Part shown: in pieces, positions 12,413-24,982 of the stretch
How the letters are laid out: each line of letters starts with the position of its first letter
Numbering within the stretch: position 1 is the stretch's first letter
NCBI GenBank assembly: GCA_902729315.2
Contig: LR746274.1
Location: forward strand, 7,065,037 to 7,129,036
DNA from: Spirodela intermedia
Taxonomy: Eukaryota; Streptophyta; Magnoliopsida; Alismatales; Araceae
Direction: 5' to 3'
Length of the DNA stretch: 64,000 nucleotides
The notes under the pieces: model-generated
What the model was told of the DNA's origin: nothing
Databases searched by the model: none
What the model saw: only the letters and a program-made list of their open reading frames with translations
Program-made: the position numbers and the translations under genes

Positions 12413-13384
12413 CTAGAAGAAACTAACAACTAACCAGAGCATGACTGCGAACGCTACGAAGAGGCGGACGAAGGCCCACACTTGATGAAAAGCCTTCCAG
12501 GAGAAGCCCGACCAGGCCTCTCCGCAGGCCCCACAAAAGATGTACGCCAGCTGCGTCATCACGATGGTCCAGCAGGCGAGGTCGAGGACGAGCGCGGCGC
12601 CCGGCAGGCTCCAGCCCAGTTGCAGTACCAGAAGCCAGTTGAGGAACACGTGCAGCAGCAGAGTCCCCGTCACCACCAATGCCATGAACATCAGTCGGCT
12701 TTGTGCCTGAAGGAACTTGGAGATGGGGAAGTTGAGCGCATAGGCGAACAGCTGCGGCAGCATCCACAGCGCAAACTGCCCCGCTACGCGTGATATTTCG
12801 GCGGTCTGGCCAATTAATCTCAGCCAGGCCGTAGCAAACACGTACAGCGGCGCGAGCAACAGGGCTGTAACCAGTAGAATAAGCCACGAGCGCTGAATGT
12901 AGACGCCCAACATCTCCAGCTCCCCAGCGCCATAGGCTTGCCCACACAGCGTCTCCAGAGTGCTCCCCATCCCAAGCTGCAAACCGCGGCCGGCGTGCAT
13001 CAGGAAACATGACTTGAACTACTTCACCGACTAGAACGCATTCCGGAAACGGAGAATGAGGTCTAGTACCATAAGGGCAAAGCAGAGACCGGCGATGACC
13101 GAGTTCTTTATGGAGACAGCGGCGAGCTCGATAGTGCCGAGCTGGCCGGCGACTATCTAGGTGACGGCGCCGAAGGAATACTGGCAGATGGCGGTGAATA
13201 TAGCGAGGCCAGCCAGGAACCAGAGGACCTTTGACTCCGCCCCAAACTCCCTGAGGAAATCCCGCACCCACCTTATGTGCTCTCTGTCACCTTTCCCCGT
13301 GAAGAATGCGGCTCTTGAGTGGCCAGCGTTCTGGGAATCTCTAGTGAACCCCAGCAGCGGTTCGATGACTTCAGCGTCCTCCAT
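12413..13384 (-). pseudogene. MATE (DTX-type) efflux transporter, first exon, decayed
   Basis: The frame starting at 13384 reads MEDAEVIEPLL and then a membrane segment ending QYSFGAVT. In the same frame, after breaks, comes LGMGSTLETLCGQAYGAG, the family's conserved stretch, and several further hydrophobic helices to about 12413. This is the first half of a plant multidrug and toxic compound extrusion protein, of the vacuolar or plasma-membrane flavonoid/alkaloid antiporter type. Three in-frame stops interrupt it: 13159-13157 (TAG where the family usually has glutamine), 13033-13031 and 13021-13019. About 20 extra, unconserved codons lie just before the LGMGS motif. No downstream exon is recognisable on the lower-coordinate side. 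It is a non-functional relic; the large alternative frame over the same DNA is a shadow. Confidence 0.9.
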
Positions 13385-14680
13385 CCCTCCTATTCTCGCC
13401 TCCCTCTCTCTCTAATTCTGCGTCACCCCCCACCCTGACCTTAAGAGGAAACAAATTCGGGAGTAAGACGAGACACTATCAAGCCACCTACGCCAGGTCT
13501 CTGCGGAGATATCAGCGGGAGGCGGGGTGGGTGGGAGAGTCTAGATGGGGAAAGGAGCGCAGAGCTGAAGAGGGTCTTCCATGGTAAATTACAGACTCTA
13601 GTGGTCCCTGCAGAAGAAAATCAGGTGAAGTCTGTGGCTAGAGACTCCATTGTTTCTTTTCTCCATTTTAGATAAAACGAAGACATGAGAAGACGAGCCA
13701 CTCCCCCCTACTTTGCCTGGAAACCTGTACAGGAGAAAATGAGAAAAACTAGGTGAACATAATTGGTTTTGTCCATGGTCCAGTGGACTAGTCTCTTGCC
13801 CGTGCCTGTTTGGCCGTGTCCAGCTGCTGGGTTCCCATAGAGACAGACGGAGATCGGCGGGTCAAGTTAAGACTACGAGGCAACGTGCCACCTAGATGTC
13901 AACGACTGACCTAGCGGGATTAGCTGTATACTAACGACTTCCCCCCATTTAATAAATTCGAAGTGAATTTCTCATAGACCTTTGCCAACTTTTTTGCCAG
14001 AGGGAGTTGTTGCCGTTCAAACCCTTATTTAGCGCTCCGGGAAAAGGTGAATTTCGCCGGCGATGGACGGCATCTATAGCAGCCGGGTGTCCATGACAGT
14101 CTCTCAGGGTAGCTCCTCGTCCCCAGTTGATAATTCTGTCAAGTACTTTGCCTTTTTTATCGTAAAAAGCAAAGTAAAAAGCACTGTTTTAGAAGATAAC
14201 CAAGATTAAGAAAATGAGCCCATATACAGTCAAATTTAGCATTTATTATTGACACATCCCCTTCAACATTTCCTTAAGTGAATTTCTTGAGTTATGTAAT
14301 GATTCATAGCAAAAAGGCAGATGAAATTAAAGCCCATAATCATAAACTTGTCCTTCAGGAAATTTAAAAATTACAAATGTTCTAGCTTGATGAATTTATA
14401 GTGGTGGAGTAACAAGATTAAAAAAAAGAGAAATTCTAGTTATAAAATAAATAACAAAGTCAAAGCTAGTCTTGATATCTCTTTCAAACTCAAGCATATG
14501 AAATATGTATAATACACTATCTTTCATAAAGAGTGTATTTGATAACTATCTATTGGTTTGTTAAAAACTTTTTAGAAATATTTTGACTAATAGAACAGTG
14601 CATTTGATAAAAAGGGACGAATCAGTGCCCCTAGATTATATATTGATCACAGTGTGATGGACCAAAAATAAGGCAAATGT
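13385..14680. other. Former upstream region of the MATE pseudogene, no gene seen
   Basis: The part up to about 14110 is less AT-rich than its surroundings, the remainder AT-rich. No coding frame could be supported. Confidence 0.4.
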
Positions 14681-14689
14681 TTGAACCTA

Positions 14690-15700
14690 AGAGTCTTTTG
14701 ATGCATATATAATGTGCATCTAGATTAACAAAATGTAGATAAGATGGATCTAAAACTCATCAAGTGCTTTTTCATTGGATATGGAGTCAATTATTTTGCC
14801 TATCAATTTTGGGATGACCAAAATAAGAAAATCCAGGTTAGTAACGTAATATTTAATCAAGTGGATTTATATCAAGTAATTTAAATTTAATTAGGATCAA
14901 ATAAATTAAAAATCTGATTGGAACAATTGCACTAAATAAGTAGAACTTTAATAAGTAGAATATTTTCTTATTAGAATGAAAAATGACCCACAAAGGACAT
15001 TTTAATCAAGAGCACTCAACATTGCACAAATACCACTTGCAAGATACTATAACTCAGTGGATTATCTATTACTAATTGATGGAAGTGAACTTAAGTCTCA
15101 TCTAGAGGCTATGGATGCTAAAGACTCATTGAAGTTAGATTCATGGATCTAGGATTAGTCAAATTCCTTAAAGAAAAATTAGACTTAAGAACCAACTCTA
15201 GAATGAAATGATAAGAAAATAACTTTACCACAAGTGGGTGAATTGAATCAAAGAGAAACTTTATGGTATCATGGGGTATGAAAAGAGACTTATTGTAAAG
15301 GGTTTCCAACAAACTGGAGTAAACTACACCGAAATTTTCTCCCCTATCATGAAGTTGACCACAATTAGATTGATAGTAAGTATCACAAGTACAAAAAAAT
15401 TATTGTGGAAGAGTTACTTCATGTTAGGATAAACAATCTTAACCATCAGTTGGAGGATAAGATCTACATGATGCAACTTGAAGGTTTTAAAACCCATGGA
15501 AAGAAAAATAAGTATATATGTTGAAGAAGAACATTTATGTGCTGAAGCGAGTACTAAGCTAGTAATACAAAAAATTTAAATGATTTTAGAATCAAGAATG
15601 GCTTCATGAGATCTGAATGGATCATTACTTTTTTTTTTGAAGAAATGTAAGATATGCTATGTCATCCTACTATCTTTGATGTTAATTAGATGAAAAAATA
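14690..15700 (+). pseudogene. Ty1/copia integrase-RT fragment, many stops
   Basis: Broken + frames read CFFIGYGVNYFAYQFWD and then QVSNVIFN near 14765-14860, the copia integrase C-terminal signature. From about 15290 they read KGFQQTGVNYTEIFSP with KLTTIRL, then EDKIYMMQLEGF near 15455 and KNGFMRSEWI near 15600. These are the first reverse transcriptase motifs of copia pol. Stops and frameshifts occur throughout. The YVDD core and RNase H are absent. Confidence 0.85.
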
Positions 15701-16079
15701 TGAAAGATACAAAAAATTAAAAGAATAATTAACAAAAAAATTCCTTTGGTGCAGAAAAACAAACTTTCAGGATAAGAATTAATTATGATGGAATTTTTGG
15801 TTTTCTGAAATTATATCACGAAAAATATGTTGAAATTGCATGCCCAACTCAGAGCTTAAAATTTTTGTGCACACACCTTTAATGAATGACTTTCCACTTT
15901 CAATAGATTACCCAATAGATTTTCTATTATATGAGAGGTACTTCAGGTATATCTCTTTTTTTTAAGAACATAATTTAAAGTTATAATATTTTATAGATTC
16001 ATATTTAGGTTGTGATGTAAACATGAGGAGAAGTACAACCAAATATAACTATAGTTTAGGATGTACCACTAATGTGTAA

Positions 16080-16320
16080 TTGTCATTGTGTTTAAATACT
16101 CACTATCTAATAATATTTATAACTAAAACTTAATAAGATACTATTACAGATATAGTCTTAGGTCAAATACAAGTAAATTGATTAATCTGTCATGAAAAAT
16201 TAATTTAATTTATATATAGAGTGATTTAAATATTTATCACTATTTAATGGAAATAATAAAATAAAAGGGTGAGGTGAGAAGAATAAAGGAAGGGAAGTAG
16301 AGAAGGGAGAAGAGATCAAA
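16080..16320 (+). repeat. AT-rich dispersed repeat, inverted partner of 9830-10040
   Basis: It contains the shared blocks listed for the partner. It is followed by a purine stretch (GAAGAATAAAGGAAGGGAAG) that mirrors the CT tract beside the other copy, so the homology extends into low-complexity sequence. Confidence 0.7.
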
Positions 16321-16814
16321 TGGAGTCAACATGGGGGTTCATTCCCTTAGGTGGCCCCCCAAGGAGGAAAAAGAGGGAGGAGAAGAGGCCATGTCACCCA
16401 TGCACCCTTCTCCCCTAAGGAAGGTGCCTCTCCCTCCAAGAGATACCACTTGGCCTCCTTTGGGAGGGGACGCCTCTAACTACCTTCCTCTCTTTCCTAT
16501 AAATACTCAAACTCACAAATACTTAAAAAATTGAAGTTGAATTTAGAATCAAGAAGATTCTTGTTATCCCTCTCACCTCTTGGATTACAAATTCCTTCTC
16601 CATCATTCGCTTCTTGGATTAGGGGTATCTTCTTCTTCTTGCCCTCTCATATTAGGGGGACCTCTCTCTCTTTCTCTTTCCCCACATCATGTTCGTTCCA
16701 TCTTGTCATCAGCCCTCCCTTTCTTCTCTCTTGCCATTGCAATCGTTCCGTCTCCTAGCCATCCGCCCTATTGCCACCATTATGCCTTCTAGCCATCTAC
16801 CATATCACCAAGCT
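16321..16814 (+). other. Possible LTR promoter/leader, unconfirmed
   Basis: It includes TTCCTATAAATACTC near 16494-16508, a good TATA context, followed by a pyrimidine-rich leader. No frame is recognisable. It could be the U3/R part of an LTR related to the copia fragment upstream; this is inference from position. Confidence 0.35.
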
Positions 16815-17770
16815 GATGAGCTCGAATTAGAGGTTAGATATGTTGTTGTAATGCAACCAAGTTCATGTAAATAATATTTATAAAACCTCACTCTTATGTT
16901 TAGGATAAGAGTCGATCATCAAGGAGTGTGAGTAATGAGAGTAATAATTATTTTATTTTATTTTTTATATATATAGATATACTTGAAATTATTAAGAGCA
17001 AAATTAAATCTAAAAAGGGTGAAGACAAGAAGTGTGGAAAAAGGAAGAGAATAAATCTAATGTAATAGAATGATAGAATAAATGGTAAACTAGTTTGAAC
17101 TAAGAGTTAATATATCCATGGAGAGGATTATAAGGAAGCCCCAAATCTAAATCTTGCACAAACCTCATTGTGTATTAGTTCTAGGCTAAGTGATGTTTAA
17201 TCTGTGATGATCTTGATGCGCTCCAGGTAATCTCTTCTCCACAATGATCTTGGCACAAGAATGTTGTTGACTAAGTCTTGATTTTGATGAACTCGAATTA
17301 GAGATTAATTATGTTCTCATAATGCAACTAAGTTCATGTAAATAATATTTATAAAATCTCACTCTTCTATTTATGATAAGTAAAGGTCAATTCTTAGGGA
17401 GTGTTGATAATAAGAGTAAGAATTTTACTTATTTTATTTATTATATAGATACATATATACTTAAGATTGTGAAGGGCCGAATTAAATGTAAAAGAGTGAA
17501 GACAAGAATTATGAAAAGCATGGCAAAAAAGAGGGAATAGATCTCACCCAATGGAATGATAGAATAAATGATAATATAAGTTTGAATTAAAAGTTAATCT
17601 ATCTATAAGGAGGATTATAAGAACATCATAAATATGGATCTTACACAAACCTCATTGTGTATCAATCCTAGGCCCAATGATGCTTGATTTGTGACGATCT
17701 TGATACGTCTCAAGTAATCTCTTCTCCACGATAACCTTGGGCATGAGAATACTATTGACCAGGCTTTGAT
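16815..17770 (+). repeat. Tandem direct duplication, 471-bp period
   Basis: Unit 1 begins GATGAGCTCGAATTAGAGG at 16815. Unit 2 begins GATGAACTCGAATTAGAGA at 17286. Both contain AAGTTCATGTAAATAATATT, ACAAACCTCATTGTGTAT and TAATCTCTTCTCCAC in the same order. The units differ by many substitutions, so the duplication is not recent. Confidence 0.85.
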
Positions 17771-17915
17771 TTTCCTCCTATTTTCTTCAGTTAGCTACTA
17801 TTAGAGAAAGAGCCAAAAATCACCCTTCAAGAGGGGGACGAGATGTCTTAATCCTCTAGAATTACACTCCTCTAATTGACGATTATGATTAATAATTGAC
17901 TCTTTGGTAGACGAC

Positions 17916-19515
17916 TGATAAGTCTTTATTATTATGAGTTAATAATTAGTAAATAATATAGTTCTAGCCTTGATTCATGATAAATAGACTTATATTTTTG
18001 TTAAATTGTGAAAACTTTTTACGAATTTATATGATTTTTATAGTCTTAGTTTTGAGATAAATGAAGAAAAAGAAATTAAAATAAAAATATAGCAAAAGGA
18101 GGGGACCTGTCAACCAATCAAGCCTGCAAGCGGGTCAGAAGTGCAGTCGAGAGGAATTGCAAGCAGGGGTTCGAGCGGCTAGGATTGATGGGGGCACGTG
18201 TGTGCCACTCTCCTTCCACATCACTGGTGGCCAGCCAATTGTGGGGCAAGGAGTGATTGTACACATAGGAGAAAGGAACTCATTGCTAGCAAATGTAATA
18301 TTACTATATATTCACTCAAAACTTCGGTACATAAGCAATGTGAGATGAAATCTATGTCACATCTTTCTCCAAAAGGTTTCAAATATTTCAAATATATATT
18401 ATAATGACGTCACTTGATAAGGGCATTAGAGTACTTATTTCAATCTCTCTCATGTAAGTGGGCAATCGGTGCGGGGTTGAATCTTCTTAAAGTCAAAACT
18501 CATATTTTTATCTAATTATTGTGACTTTCTTGCAGATCACCAATGAAGGATTAAGCTACCAAAATCGTTAGATCATCGGTAAAAATCTTGTCAATGTGAT
18601 TCATGGAACATAGTTACTAAAATTGTTAAATGATTCGCGATAAAAGGATTGTAATCCAAGTAAATCATCTCCGATCAATCAGGAAGATGACGATCTACCG
18701 AGAGATGAGTCACCACCTCTTGAGAGCATACCAAATGTAATGAAGAATCTCATTTTATTACATAGACCTAAGAATGAAACTCTCTAACATGCGTCTCACC
18801 TCCATCCAACTCCTCTTTATTAGGTGATAGCCGCTAAAGAGACACAAAGTCGTTATTTTTCTACTCCATCGGGTGACAGCCGCTAGAGATGATTCAATGA
18901 CCCATTTCATTGATCTCTAGACTTCGCAAGAAGATCTAAAGATTGCCCACATCATCCTTGTCCAAAGTAAGCCTTTGAGGTCATAAACACTACATGATGA
19001 TCTTCTCGAATGCTCAAGATTTTAATACATCATCAACGCATCCCTGTTGCAATGTCAAAACTTTATTTTCCTACTTTCAACTTAATTTTCACTTAATTTA
19101 GTGATAATTTATGTGATTTAAATTTATCAAGATATACTTCATTCAATTAAGATTCTTTAGGCTTTTATAGAACTTAATTTGATCAATTAAATCATTTGTA
19201 ACTACTTATGTAAGAATCATCAAGTAGAACTCTATGTTCATCCGATTCACATTTGTCACATGCTGACATCATCTTGACAACCACACTCTTATTTTTCTTT
19301 TTCATAAATTTTAAATATATTTTATTTTTATTTCTTAAAATAAAATTCATAAAAAATATATCCTTTGAAGAAAATTTTGAAAACTTACCCGATGTTATAT
19401 TACATCTTGTGATCGACTTAGAAAATTACCACTATTTTTGAAAGTTTTATTGAATTATAATTGATATATTTGTTCATAAATATTTCTAAATATTCGAAAA
19501 TTGATTATGTCATCA
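17916..19515 (+). mobile_element. Diverged solo LTR of the Athila-like family
   Basis: It starts TGATAAGTCTTTATT and follows the family LTR through the terminal hairpin, the GC-rich block, GGTGCGGGGTTGAATC and the AT-rich U5-like tail. The last 60 or so bases before the end are deleted, and it closes with TTATGTCATCA. It is more diverged than the other copies, and its flanks show no clear target-site duplication. It is probably an old insertion. Confidence 0.8.
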
Positions 19516-20359
19516 ATGATCACATTATCACCACTTCTAATGAAAATCAATGAGAATTTCTTGTCAAATGAAAGAATAAACCAATATCTAATTGTAGTTG
19601 GGTTTTATTACATAAGTTCTTTAAAATTGCACCCAAGCTTTTTGAAGAATCCTTTGGAGGTACAATGGACAATTCAACAAGGTTGAATTCTTTTAAATTG
19701 AGGGAAAATGATGGGATCACAAGATCTAATGAAGAATTTTCCACTCATAAAAGTCAACTCAAGTCAGTGGAGGATGGTCAATCAGAGGCTCAACCTTTGA
19801 AGTCAACCTTTTTTCCAAGAAGATGTTGATTCCAATTTCCTTTGTGAAGTGATCATTATTTTTAAATCCTTGCTCCTTATAGGAATTGAGTGAACCATAG
19901 ACTAGCCCTCTTTGTGCCTTTTAACAAATATATTATTTTTATTTTTATTTTTATTTTTTTGAGATGAACCAAATGATCTTCAATCATTTATTAGAAGGAT
20001 AGTTGGTACTCCCACATTAAGAGAACCAAAGCTCTTGTTTTTTACTCATTTTTGACAACCAAAATATTAGTTGGTACTCCCACATATAATTGAAGTGGTT
20101 CTCGGAAGACCTTACAATAATGGACAAATGTTTTGTGTGCTTTTCTAAGTTTCATGACGGAATAAGATCGATATTATTTTCGTCTTCAAATATAACCAGA
20201 AACTTAGCCAATAATTTGTCAACCACGTTGGCGACTCTTGGAACCCAACTAGATGAAAGAAATGGTGCATTTCCCGGTACTGACACTCATAACAAGGTTG
20301 CCAAAGATTAGTCTCGAACTGGGTCAGCAGTGCCTGCGCCGGCATCCCGCAAGAGATAG

Positions 20360-20403
<44 letters not shown>

Positions 20404-20923
20404 AGGACCAATATAAACTGAACGTGGCGTTAATCAATGTGTTCGATTGTGCGGCAAATGGTGACCATTCTCATCGCTGTCTTTGTTACTAGTTTTATGG
20501 ATACTTTAGCTCATAAACTTTTTCAAAATGAAACTTGACTCTGAACATTTGCCGTCTTCCTCTCACTGCAGACTAACTCTTGCACTAACCATCCGTTTAG
20601 GAAATTTTTTCCACATACTTAAGAAGATGAGCCAGTGTTCCTACTACTGGTTTCTATAAACCGAAGACCAAAAAACTCGTCCTTTTATTCGTCATGGGCA
20701 TGCACCCCACAGACCTGTTAAAGCGAACATTCAAAATTGGTAAAGCACTTACCTTTCAAGGGATCCTAGCCGGAAATTTATTCACTAGCCCGGCAAAGAG
20801 GCCAGCAGATAAGTTCCCAAGAGCAACTCGCTTGGGTTGGCACAGGGGAATCGTTCTTCAAGAGTTCTAGGAGGCATGAAAAACCCAAAAAGAGCAAAAT
20901 TTGTCTCTGGGCCTGGGGCAAAC
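19516..20923. other. Intergenic region downstream of the cytosolic PGK gene
   Basis: No gene recognised. A short direct repeat, TTGGTACTCCCACAT, occurs near 20004 and 20071. The part nearest 20924 presumably holds the 3' UTR of the minus-strand PGK gene. Confidence 0.4.
20364..20402. repeat. (GA)n microsatellite
   Basis: An uninterrupted GA dinucleotide run of roughly 36 bases after GATAGATTGATA. Confidence 0.95.
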
Positions 20924-23900
20924 TCATGCGTCATCCAAGGCGAGAACCCCGGGAAGAGGCTTGCCCTCCAGCAGCTCCAGGCTGGCACCGCCACCAGTTG
21001 AGATATGGCTCATCTTGTCGGCAAGCCCAGCCTTCTCCACTGCCGCAACCGAGTCCCCGCCGCCAATGATGGTCGTCACCCCCCTCCCAGAGAGTTCAGC
21101 CAGCTTCTTTGCAATCGCCTGCCAAATTTGGATATCTAAGTGAGAAATCTCGTAGCCCATCCGACCATGCAGGGAAAAGAGTAGGCAAATTAGTACACGA
21201 TCTTACATCAGTTCCAGCAGCAAATTTCTCAAACTCAAAGACTCCCATTGGCCCGTTCCAAATGACGGTCTTGGTGCCATCCAGAGCCTCACTGAACGTA
21301 TTGATGGAGTCGGGTCCAATGTCGAGGCCCATCCAGCCATCGGGGATAGCAGATGCGGGGACAACCTGCAAGATATCACCATTACAGTGATTCATTGGAG
21401 ATAAAGTAACAACTGGACTCTTCTATGATGGAAGACCTAAAATGAGAAAACACTTGATCTGGAATCCTCATCCCAAAAGACTGACTATGGTTTTGAAGAT
21501 ACAGTTCAAAATATTGCATGATCGAAGAGCCTTGAGGAATAGAACCAGGCATACCTTGCTATCTGCATCAGCAGCAAATTTGTTTGCCACAACCACGTCG
21601 GTGGGCAACAGAAGTGACACCCCCTTTGCCTTAGCCTTTTCAATCAGTGCCGTGGCAAGCTCGAGCTTATCTTCTTCGACCAGAGACGAACCAACAGAGT
21701 ATCCTTGGGCCTTGTAGAATGTAAATATCATTCCTCCACCGAGGAGGAGGAGATTAACCTTCTCAAAGAGAGACTCGATAACACCAATCTTGCTTGAGAC
21801 TTTGGAGCCACCAACTATCGCAGCGAATGGCCTCTCGGGGTTTGAAACTGCTCCAACAAGGTAATCAAGTTCCTAAAACAGGATGTAAAGTTGGAGATTA
21901 AATAAGAACAAAAATGCATACCGAGCAGGTACTGACTAGTATCTCTTCACAATATAAATTTTGGAATTAAGGAACAATATAGATCATTAGTCATTCTAAT
22001 CCTTCATTCCAGACGATGATTTTAGCATTTAGGACTAAGTGACACTGAGAAATACACATTCTGCCCGAATTCATACTTCCTCTTAAGGTAACCACATACA
22101 TGGGTCTACCCCTAAAGAACAGATTAGGCCCAAAGTTTCTGCAGAAAAAGAGCATAACACCCTTTTTACGCTAATAGAGCTATATGATGTTGTCCACTTA
22201 TTTTGGACAATATGTGCTTAGTCCCCATCAGCAAGCGGTAGTGGGTTTCGGGAGAATGCAACAGGAGGTGAAGTACCAGGTTTAGCAACCAGAGAAAGCA
22301 TGGGTATCCACGAATAGTTATGAGCAATACTAAGGTTCCTTATCATCAAGGAAAAGAGCTGATGCAGAAGATTACAAATGAGAACGAAAAATCCAATATG
22401 CATTTGGCTGCTTAGCATACTGGTTCAAGATGCTCAAGAAATAAGCACAAGCTACAGCGGTACCTTTTGCATGAGGAACCCAGCAACAGCTGGCTTCAAG
22501 TATTTGGTAACCCCCTCTGTTGAGGCATGGGCACGGTGAGCCGTACCAAAAGCGTCATTAACATAAAGGTCGGCAAGAGAAGCCAACTTCTTGGCAAATT
22601 CTGGATCATTCTTCTCCTCTTCCTTGTAGAACCTCACATTCTCGAGAAGCAAAACGCCTCCTTCGGGTAAAGCAGCAACCAATTTTTCAACTTCATCCCC
22701 AATGGAGTCATTGGCTATCTCAACCTGTTTCCATGAGTGAAGGAACATTAGATCACATCAAATGAGAAGAAAATAGATGAGAAGGAGACACAGGCCAGTA
22801 AAGGTAGTTTAAAGTGCATACATTGACACCAAGTAATTCGGATAGTCTTGGAACCAAAGGCTTCAAGCTGTACTTCGGGGTAATACCTTTTGGACGCCCC
22901 TGAATGACAAGAAGGATGAATATCAATTTCCAGCAAAATTAATCATAAAATACCAGACCCAATAAAAATAAAATATGGAAACCAACGAACTTCTTTCTGA
23001 AACATCCGGATTGGAAACGGATTCATAGAAACTACATGAAATCCATTGTGTACCAAAAGGACAAAATAAAACCAAAAATATTCAATGCATAAACGTTGCA
23101 AGATGTTTAATGCATAAATGTTTAATTAACTATAAAGTTCCCAAAATTACCGAGGTGGATTCCCAACAACGGATCTCCAGTCCCTCCTATCTCAAATGCT
23201 TCATCAGTCAAAAATCTTAGCTAAACTAAGAACAGACTAGGAAGAAAAAAAGGGAAGAGGAAGATGACGATGAGAAAAATAAGAAACGAAGAGGAAGAAA
23301 ATAAAAGTCAAAAAGGATCCTAACATCTTCAAGATCACATCGATTCAACTAGTAAAGATGGCACCGAGATAGATCCATGAGAGGAGTCCAATAAACCGCA
23401 CAGCATGATAACAACAAACTGATGAAATGATTGGAGAAAGGAGCAGCCTTTTCTATTTAAAGACCAAAGGAAGTATAATCCTACAAACACGTGGCCAGTG
23501 GAGTATATTCAATAAAGAACCTTCTAAGGCAAAATACGATCATATGTCGTGCAACAAAATGGGGAAGATTACTAATTCAACAGAGATAGTAGAGAAAAAA
23601 CCTAGGCTTATCACCCTCATTTTCGAGGACGTGAAACAGAAAAGCCCAACGAAATGTGATAATCTATGACTAGGTTAAAACGTACTATACAACCAAAAAC
23701 CTACACTGGGGTTTAGACCACTCTCGAGAAGCAACAAAACATCTCAAGAGTCCCAAGAAAGAAGAAAGAAGCATCCATTGAAAACATGAGAAGATCCAAA
23801 AATTTATAAGAAGACGGTTCACAGTAATTATGATCTGCGGGAAAATCGGGACAAAGATATTGAGAAATACAAAATCGTTCAAATCCAACACAGCTGATCA

Positions 23901-24202
23901 CAAAAATCACGATTTTTCACATGTTGTCCAGATAATAAATCGAACAGAAACCTAGATAAAAGCACAAGGCCAGGATCTTCTCCTGCCTCCCCTAAGATCA
24001 AGATCCCCACCAGGTGGCTGGAGAGGATGACCCTGGCGCCATGGTCTCGGAGGTACTTGATGGTGGGTATGGCAGCCCGGACCCTAGTATCATCGGTGAT
24101 CTTCTGGTTCTCGTCAAGGGGAACGTTCAGGTCCACCCTCACGAACACCCTCTTCCCCTTGAGGTCCGCCTCCTTCAGATCTCCCACGCTCCTCTTCGCC
24201 AT
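20924..24202 (-). CDS. PGK: Phosphoglycerate kinase, cytosolic, six exons
   Basis: Exons (high to low) are 24202-24011, 22899-22822, 22724-22464, 21872-21555, 21365-21207 and 21118-20924. All junctions are GT-AG in phase 0 and give 400 residues, the usual length for a cytosolic PGK. The enzyme transfers phosphate between 1,3-bisphosphoglycerate and ADP in glycolysis. Visible motifs are [12 protein letters not shown] (residues 22-33, substrate binding), SSHLGRPKG across the exon 1/2 junction, [30 protein letters not shown] (about 199-206) and the nucleotide loop [11 protein letters not shown] (355-365). The start is MAKRSVGDL at 24202; a methionine four codons upstream is in frame but the family begins at MAKRSV. 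There is no transit peptide. It lies directly downstream of the plastid PGK gene on the same strand. Confidence 0.97.
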
Positions 24203-24780
24203 AGCCGACACCACCGATCTCGAGGCACCGGATTAGAAGCGAAAACCAGGGAAACAGACACTGAGCTAGAAGAAATCCGAAGAGACAGAGTGAGAGGGTA
24301 GAAGATAGCCTCTTCCTGACTGTTTTATAAACAGAAACAGGTCATGTTTAGGAGGAGAGGAGGATTTGCTAACGTATACATCTCCCCTCTTGTCCGTCCG
24401 ATCATGGGAATATGCGATGATTCCCTGACGCGTTGACCGGGGTAGGAGCCATCTGTCTGTCTGATCGTGGGACGGAAAGCTGGGGGCGATGGGCGGCCGC
24501 CAAAACGTGAGCCGTGACTAAACAAGCTCCTATCGGGTCTGTGGGTGTTTGGACAGCAACTACACTCTAAGGTGACGTCGCTATCAGGACAGGTGTCGCC
24601 TACCAATTCGACGAAAATCCGATTGCACCCGTGCTCTTTCTCTCTCTATCTCTCTCTCATATCTTTTTACTTGGACTCTCAATCTAAAATCATTGCATGG
24701 GAATTCTTTCTTTTATTTTTCAAATCATAATTTTATTCAGTCAACGATCAGAAAAGCCATTGGCAAGGGAATGTAAGTGA
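24203..24780 (-). promoter_or_regulatory. 5' region of the cytosolic PGK gene
   Basis: This GC-richer stretch immediately upstream of the start contains TTTTATAAAC on the + strand at 24322-24331. Read on the minus strand as GTTTATAAAA it is a plausible TATA box about 120 bases before the ATG. No other element is claimed. Confidence 0.45.
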
Positions 24781-24785
24781 TGATC

Positions 24786-24786
<1 letters not shown>

Positions 24787-24838
<52 letters not shown>
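24787..24838. repeat. (TC)n microsatellite
   Basis: About 50 bases of uninterrupted TC between two similar flanks: CCATTGGCAAGGGAATG before it and CCATGGGCAAGGGAGTG after it. The flanks suggest a small local duplication around the repeat. Confidence 0.95.
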
Positions 24839-24840
<2 letters not shown>

Positions 24841-24982
24841 TCTTTAATTCTTTCACTTCTACTCATAATTTATATAGACGATGGTTAGAAAAACCATGGG
24901 CAAGGGAGTGTCAATGATGGGCGTCCCCCCTCTACTACGCTTACCTAACGACCCAAAACCAAGCTGCATTATCAAGGGCCAA

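Noticed and set aside
12423-13271. A 282-codon minus-strand open frame over the MATE locus
   Set aside because: Its translation is arginine- and proline-rich and resembles nothing. The overlapping frame carries the MATE helices, so this one is a GC-rich shadow.
20145-20411. Minus-strand 88-codon frame ending in a Ser-Leu repeat
   Set aside because: The repeat is the translated GA microsatellite and the rest has no similarity.
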